This document shows positions 1-5,969 of a DNA stretch of 7,109 bases, piece after piece; within the stretch, counting starts at the first letter, position 1; every line of letters starts with the position of its first letter. Under the pieces are notes generated by a model. It worked only from the letters and a program-made list of their open reading frames with translations. It was not told the DNA's origin and searched no databases. This stretch comes from Candidatus Poseidoniaceae archaeon. Its GTDB lineage: Archaea; Thermoplasmatota; Poseidoniia; Poseidoniales; Poseidoniaceae. A program made the translations under genes and the position numbers. Location: assembly GCA_013330285.1 (NCBI GenBank), contig DUIP01000030.1, forward strand, positions 1 through 7,109. Direction: 5' to 3'.

Positions 1-72
1 ATTTATTACAACAGTGGCTGGGACAACTTCGACCGTGCCATCGATTCATGGAAAGGTATCAACCACGATTGA
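1..72 (+). CDS. 3' end of an unidentified protein (C-terminal 23 residues)
   Basis: Frame 1 is open from the window edge and ends at a TGA at 70-72. The visible tail is aromatic and polar, with tryptophans in the segments NSGWDNFD and DSWKGINHD. The stop lies 10 nt before the start of the FlaJ-like gene, and that gene's GAGG ribosome site (71-74) overlaps this stop codon, so the two are probably cotranscribed and translationally linked. In archaea the gene before a FlaJ-type platform is often its FlaI/GspE-type secretion ATPase. That is a guess from context; these 23 residues carry no diagnostic motif. Confidence 0.6.
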   Translation: MYYNSGWDNFDRAIDSWKGINHD

Positions 73-82
73 GGGATGATGA

Positions 83-1885
83 ATGCAGCGAATGTCGATG
101 TGGCAAATCGCGTTGCGGCGACTTGAAATGCCCGTCCTTCGCTTTCTTGCTTTGTTCGTGGGAGGTGCCGCATTTGCGGGCTTTTTCATGTCCATCGTCA
201 TCATCCTCCTGACAGGGGGATTGTCTGAAGGGGCACTCTTTTCGGGACTATCTGGCGTCCTTCTTCTCATCTTATTACCAATCCTTTCAGGTGGTGCAGC
301 GATTGTTTTTCCAATCCTCGATGTTCAACGCTCAGCAACCCTCATCGAAAAGGAGATGCACATGTTCATCACAAGAATGGGCATTTTATCACTCGGTGAA
401 GTCGGGGCGCAATCTATTTTCGACATCCTCAAACAGATGAGGGATTATGGCGAACTTGCGACGGAAGTTCAGAGGATTGAAACCCTTGTCGATAAATGGC
501 ATACGTCCCTGCCCGAAGCCTCTCGTATTGTTGCTCAACAAAGCCCAAGTCCATTGTGGGCTGACTTCCTTGATCGCATGGCGTTCTCCATCGAAGCAGG
601 CCAACCAATCGATGAGTTCATGCGCTCAGAGCAAGAGACGATTGCAGAACAGTATACCACCTTGTATGACACTCGCTTAGAATCTGTTGACACAATGAAG
701 GAAATTTATGTCTCACTGGTTTCTGCAGGATTGTTTGGTCTTGTCATCGCTGGTATTCACTTGGTACTCTTCGAAACCGGTTCGCCAACCGATGCCCCGA
801 TTGAAATCGCCAGCCGGTTGCGTTTCCTGCTCTTAGCGGGACTTCTTTTCACCATCGTTCAGATTGGCGGTGTTGTCGCTTTCAATTCGACGATCCCCGA
901 AGATCCAACCTTTGCCCGTGACGAAATGGACACGCCTTTCCGAATCAATTTCCTCAGAGCCTTGGTTGGTGCAACCATCATTTCGACATTTTTGTTCATC
1001 ATCACGGTCGTTGTGATTTTAGCATCATGGCAAGAGGTCAGCGCCCAATGGGACCGCTACGGACTTCTCCTGATCGTCGCGCCCCTTTCGCCAATGTTGA
1101 TTCCAGCATTCATGGTTGGTCGAGAAGAAGGCCAAGTCCTGCGACGAGACGAAACATATCCCGACTTTATCCGCGCTTTAGGTGGTACTGCCCAAGCACG
1201 TTCCGCAGAACCATCGGCCACAATCAAAGCACTGCGAGGTATTGATTTTGGTGTTCTTGACAATTCCATCGATCGCTTAGAGAAGCGTTTGTCCACACGA
1301 ATTGACTCGGACCGAGCATGGGATTACTTCACTGCAGATACAAATTCAGCCGTTATTTCGAGGTACACTCGAATTTACATCGAGGGTTCACAATCTTCGG
1401 GTCAACCAGCAGCGACAGCAGAAATGGTTTCTCGCTCTGTAGGTAATCTGCTCTCCTTGCGCCGTCGTCGTGCCCTATCGGCCAATACGATGCGGGGGGT
1501 CGCTCTTGGATTGCTGATTGCAACCGTGACCAGCCTCAACGTCACCATCGCTATTGTTCTCAAGTTAGGCGACTCAATCGCAGGTGTTGCTGAAGGCTTC
1601 GTTGATACTGATGTCTCAGCACTTTCTCGCTTCGGTTCCGACCTTGCTCTACCGGTGATGGAAGACGCTTCAGCTGTTGATGAAAACATCAGGATGTTCA
1701 AAATCATTGTCTCAATTCTCATTCTTTTCCAAGTCGCTGCTGTCTCAATGATTTCCAATCGTCTGAGGGGTGGTGGAAAAACAACTGCTCTTGGCCAAGC
1801 CATCCAATTGCTTTGGGTGGCAGGCATCACTTCTTTCCTCACCTCGATTGTTCTTGAGCGCGCTTCTGGAATCTTCGGAGTCTGA
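83..1885 (+). CDS. FlaJ/TadC-like membrane platform protein of an archaellum or type IV pilus (T2SSF family)
   Basis: This 600-residue integral membrane protein resembles archaeal FlaJ/PilC platforms, which sit in the cytoplasmic membrane, bind the hexameric secretion ATPase and support assembly of archaellin- or pilin-like filaments. About nine hydrophobic segments are visible, near residues 18-44, 52-76, 207-230, 246-267, 289-314, 326-345, 472-494, 538-557 and 574-590. Between them lie two cytoplasmic helical blocks (about 90-206 and 350-470) arranged like two T2SSF domains; the second begins with YPDFIRALGG, a typical FlaJ-like signature. The length fits two-domain archaeal FlaJ (about 550-600) rather than single-domain TadC (about 300). 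The ATG at 83 is the first possible start, since an in-frame TGA lies at 80-82, and GAGG at 71-74 is 8 nt upstream. The cognate ATPase may be the gene cut off at the left edge. The sequence does not show whether it serves archaella, adhesive pili or another pseudopilus. Confidence 0.85.
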   Translation: MQRMSMWQIALRRLEMPVLRFLALFVGGAAFAGFFMSIVIILLTGGLSEGALFSGLSGVLLLILLPILSGGAAIVFPILDVQRSATLIEKEMHMFITRMGILSLGEVGAQSIFDILKQMRDYGELATEVQRIETLVDKWHTSLPEASRIVAQQSPSPLWADFLDRMAFSIEAGQPIDEFMRSEQETIAEQYTTLYDTRLESVDTMKEIYVSLVSAGLFGLVIAGIHLVLFETGSPTDAPIEIASRLRFLLLAGLLFTIVQIGGVVAFNSTIPEDPTFARDEMDTPFRINFLRALVGATIISTFLFIITVVVILASWQEVSAQWDRYGLLLIVAPLSPMLIPAFMVGREEGQVLRRDETYPDFIRALGGTAQARSAEPSATIKALRGIDFGVLDNSIDRLEKRLSTRIDSDRAWDYFTADTNSAVISRYTRIYIEGSQSSGQPAATAEMVSRSVGNLLSLRRRRALSANTMRGVALGLLIATVTSLNVTIAIVLKLGDSIAGVAEGFVDTDVSALSRFGSDLALPVMEDASAVDENIRMFKIIVSILILFQVAAVSMISNRLRGGGKTTALGQAIQLLWVAGITSFLTSIVLERASGIFGV

Positions 1886-1901
1886 CCTTTTCCAAGCGAA
1901 G

Positions 1902-1909
1902 TACAATAA
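1902..1909 (+). promoter_or_regulatory. possible archaeal TATA box before the proline-rich membrane protein gene
   Basis: TACAATAA lies in the 45-nt gap after the FlaJ-like gene, preceded by the purine-rich AGCGAAG, which could act as a BRE element. Its centre is about 26 nt before the ATG at 1931, the spacing expected for a leaderless archaeal transcript. The gene may instead be read through from upstream. The match is short. Confidence 0.25.
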
Positions 1910-1916
1910 CTTCCAT

Positions 1917-1922
1917 GGTGAT
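1917..1922 (+). promoter_or_regulatory. ribosome binding site GGTGAT that favours the ATG at 1931
   Basis: GGTGAT is complementary to the 3' end of archaeal 16S rRNA (part of GGAGGTGATC). It is 8 nt from the ATG at 1931 but only 2 nt from the in-frame ATG at 1925, so the second ATG is the more likely start. Confidence 0.5.
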
Positions 1923-1930
1923 GGATGTTC

Positions 1931-2374
1931 ATGCAAGCAGTGCCACCGCCTCCAACTCCAGCCGCCCAACCAATGCCAGTTTCGCCTTATCAACCTGCGA
2001 AAGGCTTCGACAAAACCAAGTTGGCTTATTCATTTGAACGATGGTTGATGATCGGTATCGTTCTCATTCTGGCTGCAACCCTATTTGCACAAGTCGTCAC
2101 GATGTGGGGTCCTCCTGATGCCCCAGGGGCTGAGGCAACATTAGACGATCTATCTGATTATCAATCAGACCTCGATGGCTACAACGATCTTGTGCGTGTC
2201 GTTGGCTCGATTGGAACCATGCTACAAACCGTGGGTATGGGTCTCATTGGATATGCACTTCTTCGAGAATCTCATAGCACAACGAGTGAACATACGGCAC
2301 TTCGAGTGACTGGTATGATTCTGGGTGTGCTTGTGGTCGCAAACTTGGCGGCTCGTAATCTGAACATTCTGTGA
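1931..2374 (+). CDS. small membrane protein with proline-rich N-terminus, function unknown
   Basis: I do not recognise this family. From the 1931 start the protein has 147 residues (149 from the ATG at 1925). It opens with a cytosolic-looking proline-rich stretch (PPPPTPAAQPMPVSPYQP) with no signal peptide before it. Three hydrophobic segments follow, at about residues 38-58, 90-110 and 125-142 counted from 1925. An acidic loop (about 64-90, containing DDLSDYQSDLDGYND) separates the first two. It begins 45 nt after the FlaJ-like gene on the same strand, so it could share that transcript. A role with the secretion platform is possible but has only adjacency behind it. Its TGA directly abuts the stop codon of the convergent endonuclease III gene. 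Confidence 0.75.
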   Translation: MQAVPPPPTPAAQPMPVSPYQPAKGFDKTKLAYSFERWLMIGIVLILAATLFAQVVTMWGPPDAPGAEATLDDLSDYQSDLDGYNDLVRVVGSIGTMLQTVGMGLIGYALLRESHSTTSEHTALRVTGMILGVLVVANLAARNLNIL

Positions 2375-3025
2375 TCAACGTCGCGCTTCTTCGGCAATTC
2401 GCTTTTTGGTCGCCGTCCAAGAACAAATGGGACACGTTGTCAAATCGTGATGGCGAGCAGGACAATACTCTCTCCCAAAGAAAATGATTTGCAGATGGAG
2501 TTTGTTCCACAAGTGCTTGGGAAACACTGCCTTGAGGTCACGCTCTGTTCGTTCAACGGTTGTCCCGTTAGAGAGGCCCCAACGGGCAGCAAGACGATGG
2601 ATGTGGGTGTCGATAGGGAACGCAGGAATACCAAACGCTTGGGCAAGGACGACACCAGCAGTCTTGTGACCTACACCGGGAAGTGCTTCAAGCTCTTCAA
2701 ATGAATCGGGCACAACCCCGTCATGACGTTCAACCAAGAGTTCTGAAAGGCGACGGATGTTCTTTGCCTTGGTTGGAGCGAGTCCTACTTGGCGAATGTC
2801 GTTGAGAATGGTTTCAACGGGAAGTTGAGCCATCAGTTCTGGCGTATTTGCTTTGGCAAAAAGTGCTGGTGTGACTTGGTTCACCTTCAAATCGGTCGTT
2901 TGAGCACTCATCAAGACCGCAACAAGCAACTCGAAGGTATTGGTGTGATCAAGCGGCACTGGTGTTTCTGGATAGAGTTCTTCCAACATGGTCACAATAC
3001 GTTCTGCTTTTTCTGAACGTTTCAT
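2375..3025 (-). CDS. nth: endonuclease III (DNA glycosylase/AP lyase) with atypical Fe-S loop
   Basis: This 216-residue HhH-GPD enzyme should remove oxidised pyrimidines and cut the strand at the resulting abasic site, the first steps of base-excision repair. Visible family marks are LMSAQTTD (38-45), the helix-hairpin-helix LPGVGHKTAG (115-124) with catalytic Lys121, and FPIDTHIHRLAARWGL (136-151) with catalytic Asp139. The Lys-Asp spacing of 18 equals that of E. coli Nth (K120/D138), and total length is close to E. coli's 211. The C-terminal [4Fe-4S] loop is unusual: cysteines occur at 188, 198 and 201 (C-x9-C-x2-C), and no fourth cysteine follows, where the classical pattern is C-x6-C-x2-C-x5-C. 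The ATG at 3025 overlaps the stop of the upstream 105-residue gene (ATGA), and a strong GAGGTG site lies 7 nt before it. It is the last gene of the cluster that begins with polX. Confidence 0.93.
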   Translation of the reverse strand: MKRSEKAERIVTMLEELYPETPVPLDHTNTFELLVAVLMSAQTTDLKVNQVTPALFAKANTPELMAQLPVETILNDIRQVGLAPTKAKNIRRLSELLVERHDGVVPDSFEELEALPGVGHKTAGVVLAQAFGIPAFPIDTHIHRLAARWGLSNGTTVERTERDLKAVFPKHLWNKLHLQIIFFGREYCPARHHDLTTCPICSWTATKKRIAEEARR

Positions 3026-3339
3026 GAATCCCCACCTCGTCGGTTGAGGATCTCACTAGGAACGGTGTAGCTGTAAGATCGGCCTTCTGCAACGCAGTGG
3101 ACCATGTTTTTGTGGCGATCGAACTCAAAAGATGAAAATTGAATACTGATTTGATGGAGCGGCATTGCTGCATTGACTTCACCATTGGAGGTGATGGAAA
3201 ACCCAGTGACTACATGCGGAGGCACGGAATTGAATGTGAGGGCATTGGAGGTCACGTTTGTTTCACCAAGCCCCTCGAAGAACGACAGGAATTCCTGATG
3301 CAATTGTTCCCAATTCGTCAATGGTATACGAAGAGGCAC
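3022..3339 (-). CDS. 105-residue protein of unknown function in the polX-nth cluster
   Basis: I do not recognise this protein. It starts with GTG at 3339, supported by a near-perfect ribosome site (GAGGTGA, 6 nt upstream), and its TGA overlaps the ATG of nth by the ATGA pattern, so translation of the two is probably coupled. The protein looks soluble, with no membrane helix. An N-terminal helical part (about 8-25, WEQLHQEFLSFFEGLG) precedes a likely beta-rich domain (about 33-95) of alternating hydrophobic residues (VVTGFSITSNG, HQISIQFSSFEFD, SYSYTVPSEIL). One Cys (C82) and a few His residues are scattered and form no obvious metal or catalytic motif. Position between PolX and Nth suggests a role in or near DNA repair, but that is inference from context only. 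Confidence 0.75.
   Translation of the reverse strand: MPLRIPLTNWEQLHQEFLSFFEGLGETNVTSNALTFNSVPPHVVTGFSITSNGEVNAAMPLHQISIQFSSFEFDRHKNMVHCVAEGRSYSYTVPSEILNRRGGDS
3033..3038 (-). promoter_or_regulatory. strong ribosome binding site of endonuclease III
   Basis: On the minus strand this reads GAGGTG, 7 nt before the ATG at 3025, and lies inside the last codons of the upstream gene. It fixes the nth start and supports translation from a polycistronic mRNA. Confidence 0.75.
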
Positions 3340-3345
3340 GTTGAT

Positions 3346-3352
3346 TCACCTC
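3346..3352 (-). promoter_or_regulatory. ribosome binding site GAGGTGA that selects a GTG start
   Basis: The minus strand reads AAAGAGGTGAATCAACGTG here. The GAGGTGA core is 6 nt from the GTG at 3339 and lies just after the TAA (3356-3354) of the preceding gene. It is one of the strongest SD sites in the window and makes the non-ATG start convincing. Confidence 0.75.
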
Positions 3353-3353
3353 T

Positions 3354-3587
3354 TTATGGATCGATTTTGACCGAATAGGCTTCACCAGTGGCCCATCCAA
3401 AGACAAGTCCAAGGGTAACAGAAAGCAATGGGATACCGTTACACACGATGCTTTCGACAGGTTCGGTCACCGCTTCGCCTCCTGCAATGTACCAAATCAC
3501 AAAGCCGAGAAGGAGGCCGGGGATGAGCATAACGCCCCCCATGATGAGCGTTCTTAGCAGGCGCATGCCACGAGGAAGAGGTGGCAA
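3354..3587 (-). CDS. small two-helix membrane protein in the polX-nth cluster, function unknown
   Basis: The open frame gives at most 77 residues. The outermost possible start is a TTG at 3587. An ATG at 3566 would give 70 residues beginning MRLLRTLIMGG and is an equally reasonable choice, because neither has an SD site. Two hydrophobic segments are clear, about residues 14-36 (containing GLLLGFVIWYIAGG) and 48-68 (containing IPLLSVTLGLVFGWATG), joined by a short acidic loop. Arginines before the first helix suggest a cytoplasmic N-terminus. It lies 29 nt after polX and 14 nt before the 105-residue gene on the same strand. I recognise no family. A membrane protein between two DNA-repair enzymes is odd and may simply be a passenger. 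Confidence 0.65.
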   Translation of the reverse strand: MPPLPRGMRLLRTLIMGGVMLIPGLLLGFVIWYIAGGEAVTEPVESIVCNGIPLLSVTLGLVFGWATGEAYSVKIDP

Positions 3588-3616
3588 GTCAAGAAGGTGT
3601 GCATCTCAAATGATGC

Positions 3617-5551
3617 TCACAGCAAGGCTGACAGTGATGCAGCATCCATGGAATTCAAAATGTCAGGTGCTTCCAACCATCCCTTTCTTGCAGCCATGAC
3701 ACCATAACTGATGTCGGCCAACCCCCGCAAGGAATGGGCGTCGGGATTGATGATCACCGGTACGCCAAGGCCTTTTGCATGCTTGCAAAGCCGCCAATCC
3801 AAATCGAGACGATACGGGCTTGCATTGAGTTCAACTGCCTTGAGTCGCCCTTCACTGTTATGGTCTGCCATATGCTCCAGCACGGCGAATAAATCAACTT
3901 CGTATCCGTCCCGTCCTTGAAGAATCCTCCCCGTTGGATGGCCCAACACGGTGGTTGCAGGATGGTCGATGCAGCGGATTAACTCTTCAGTATTCTCAAG
4001 TTCATCCCTCGCCCTCCACTTGGAAATAGCGTGAACAGAAGCAACCGTGTAATCGAGGGTTGAAAGGACGTCATCAGGATGGTCGAGTTTCCCGCCGGGG
4101 AGAATATCGGATTCAACCCCGTGGAAGATTTTGAAATCCACGCCGTCGTCTGCCCAAGCTTGGTTGTATTTTTTGATCGTTGCACCTTGTTCGAGTAGAT
4201 CTTCTGCACTTGCACCATTGGCTACCTTCAATGTTGGAGAATGGTCGGCGATACCAAGCCAATTCCAGCCCAGTTTCCGAGCAGTTTCGGCCATTTCTTC
4301 GAGGCTTGCTTCACCGTCTGATAACGTGGTGTGATTATGCCAAGCACCTCGAATATCTGCGTTCGTAATCAGCGATGGCAGTGTATTTGACTCAGCAGCC
4401 ACAATTTCACCTGTGTCTTCACGCAATTCCGGCGTCACCCAATCCAATTCGAGGTGGCTGTATATTGCGGCCTCATCCAAGGCATCAAGAGAAAACTGCG
4501 CTGCAGCCATGCCTTTGAGTTCCCCCGCTTGCTCTTCAGGAATCAACCCGAACTCGTTCAAGCGAAGGCCTCGGTCGATGGCCCGTTGTCGCATGGCGAT
4601 GTTGTGCTCTTTGCTGCCTGTGAAGTATGCCAGTGTGAATGGAAACACTTCTTTTGGAACCAAGCGCACTTGTGCATCGATCGTTCCTCCACTCTCGAGT
4701 TGTTCGTAATCATCCCCTCCGATCGCATCTAAGACATTCGGGTCGATGTGGCCTACAGTGAACCCTCCATCGAAAATACTCGTGTCGAGGATCAGGCTAA
4801 TTTTTGAATCACCAGCGCCTTTCACATCTGCAATTCCAGGAAGGCTGAGAATGGCATTTGCTACCTGCTCATGGTTGTTTTTGTCGACGGCGACAACCAA
4901 GTCCAAATCCCCAATCGTTTCCTTACGACGTCGTGCACTGCCCGCTAACTGTGCCTTGATGACGCCATCGATTTGGTTGACCCTTGCCTCGAATGCTTCG
5001 CCATACATGAGGCCAATATCGAGTCTCCTTCTTGCCCGGAATCGAGCAAGTAATTCAATTCCGTCAAGCATACGTGCTTGTGATTTCTGACCAAACCCCT
5101 TCATGGGCGCGATTCTGTTTGCTTCTGCAGCTTGCTTGAGGGAGGCTACGGAATCCACGCCCAATTCTTCATGCATCAATTTGATTCTTTTTGGGCCAAG
5201 TCCTGGAATGCCAAGCATCTCGATGAGTCCTTCAGGCGTTGAAGCGTGGAGTTCAATCCAATCATCAGGCCAACGCCCCTCGCCAACCACTTGGGTCAAG
5301 GCAGAGCCCAGCCCTTTGCCGATTCCTTTCATCTCTAACAGGCGGCCAGTCGCTACCAATTCTCCTAAATCCTCGGTGATTGAACCAAGCATTCTGCTGG
5401 CGTTTTGATAGGATCGGACCCTGAACACATTCGCTCCTTGAAGTTCCAAAAGGACCGCAACCTGATGCAGTGCATTTGCGACTTGATTGCGAGAAAAGTA
5501 TGGTGGGCCACTCGGACGTGGCTTTGGTAGAGAGAAGCCGGTGCCTGCCAT
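3617..5551 (-). CDS. polX: family X DNA polymerase with PHP 3'-5' exonuclease domain (PolX)
   Basis: This 644-residue enzyme should fill short gaps and trim or process 3' ends in base-excision repair. The N-terminal HhH region (about 20-175) contains ELQGANVFRVRSYQNASRML (36-55), IPGLGPKR (115-122) and MKGFGQKS (150-157). The palm shows GSARRR (204-209), then D215 and D217 in GDLDLVV; the third catalytic Asp is probably D292 in IDAQVRLVP, followed by YFTGSKEHN (309-317). The C-terminal PHP domain (about 398-632) keeps the expected metal ligands: H405 and H407 (HNHTTLSDG), D412, D436-H437 (ADHSP), E480, H507 (ASVHAI), H538 (GHPTGRIL), D604 and H606 (NPDAHS). Bacterial PolX is typically about 570-580 residues. 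The excess here is an N-terminal Pro/Gly-rich lead (1-18) and about 30 extra residues in the palm (near 256-289). The ATG at 5551 is the first start in frame and has no SD, so it may be leaderless. It heads the cluster that ends with nth. Confidence 0.95.
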   Translation of the reverse strand: MAGTGFSLPKPRPSGPPYFSRNQVANALHQVAVLLELQGANVFRVRSYQNASRMLGSITEDLGELVATGRLLEMKGIGKGLGSALTQVVGEGRWPDDWIELHASTPEGLIEMLGIPGLGPKRIKLMHEELGVDSVASLKQAAEANRIAPMKGFGQKSQARMLDGIELLARFRARRRLDIGLMYGEAFEARVNQIDGVIKAQLAGSARRRKETIGDLDLVVAVDKNNHEQVANAILSLPGIADVKGAGDSKISLILDTSIFDGGFTVGHIDPNVLDAIGGDDYEQLESGGTIDAQVRLVPKEVFPFTLAYFTGSKEHNIAMRQRAIDRGLRLNEFGLIPEEQAGELKGMAAAQFSLDALDEAAIYSHLELDWVTPELREDTGEIVAAESNTLPSLITNADIRGAWHNHTTLSDGEASLEEMAETARKLGWNWLGIADHSPTLKVANGASAEDLLEQGATIKKYNQAWADDGVDFKIFHGVESDILPGGKLDHPDDVLSTLDYTVASVHAISKWRARDELENTEELIRCIDHPATTVLGHPTGRILQGRDGYEVDLFAVLEHMADHNSEGRLKAVELNASPYRLDLDWRLCKHAKGLGVPVIINPDAHSLRGLADISYGVMAARKGWLEAPDILNSMDAASLSALL

Positions 5552-5639
5552 GGAGGTGCTGTGTCGGCGACCCTTGTCAAAGATTGTGCTGAACCAATAC
5601 CGACTTCACATTGAAGAACTTCGGCCCCTGCCCTTGTCC

Positions 5640-5969
5640 ATGGTCGACCCCGCAACCATTGAGCGACTGGCCGAGGGTCTGTGTGGGTTTTCTGCCGTGC
5701 TGTTCACCTTCATTGCCTCGTTTTCCCGTTCGCCCTCAGTCGAACGTGTTGTGCAGAACCTCATCGCCCTCAGTCTGATCGCAGCGGCAGTCGTTCTGTG
5801 GTGGCTCTCGTTGTCTGGAGGGACCTTATGGGGTTCGAATTACTTACCTAAACCGCTTTCTTTGGTTTGTGTTGTGATCGCTATCTCCGCTCGAATGAAC
5901 ATCAAGGGAGAGAATGTTTCCTTTGGGGCCAACCCGCACACGATTGGTAAAGACAAATCCGAGGAGTAA
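5640..5969 (+). CDS. small three-helix membrane protein, function unknown
   Basis: I recognise no family. From the ATG at 5640 the protein has 109 residues with three hydrophobic segments, near 12-27 (GFSAVLFTFIASF), 37-59 (LIALSLIAAAVVLWWLSLSG) and 70-84 (PLSLVCVVIAIS), then a charged tail ending KDKSEE. The open frame extends upstream to ATG codons at 5550 and 5487. Starting at 5487 would overlap the divergent polX by 65 bp, and the 5550 ATG shares a CATG palindrome with the polX start. I prefer 5640 because the hydrophobic core begins soon after it and it leaves 88 bp for divergent promoters, but no start has a convincing SD. The TAA abuts the stop codon of the convergent NifU-like gene with no spacer. 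Confidence 0.65.
   Translation: MVDPATIERLAEGLCGFSAVLFTFIASFSRSPSVERVVQNLIALSLIAAAVVLWWLSLSGGTLWGSNYLPKPLSLVCVVIAISARMNIKGENVSFGANPHTIGKDKSEE

Noticed and set aside
1402..1932. Long open frame (176 codons) antisense to the 3' half of the FlaJ-like gene
   Set aside because: It lies opposite a clearly coding membrane protein gene. Its translation is a basic, low-complexity string rich in Arg, Thr and Ser with no domain pattern, typical of a shadow frame.
2403..2407. TTTTT tract 29 nt after the stop at 2374 as a terminator for the rightward unit
   Set aside because: Five T residues with no hairpin, inside the coding sequence of nth, are too weak to call.
3388..3699. Open frame (103 codons) on the plus strand across the polX end and the 77-residue gene
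   Set aside because: It is antisense to the operon, has no ribosome site, and its product is a basic, Pro/Arg/Met-rich shadow translation.
4746..5090. Open frame (114 codons) on the plus strand inside polX
   Set aside because: It is fully antisense to conserved PolX palm and HhH coding sequence. The translation shows no recognisable fold and is rich in Ser, Pro and Arg.
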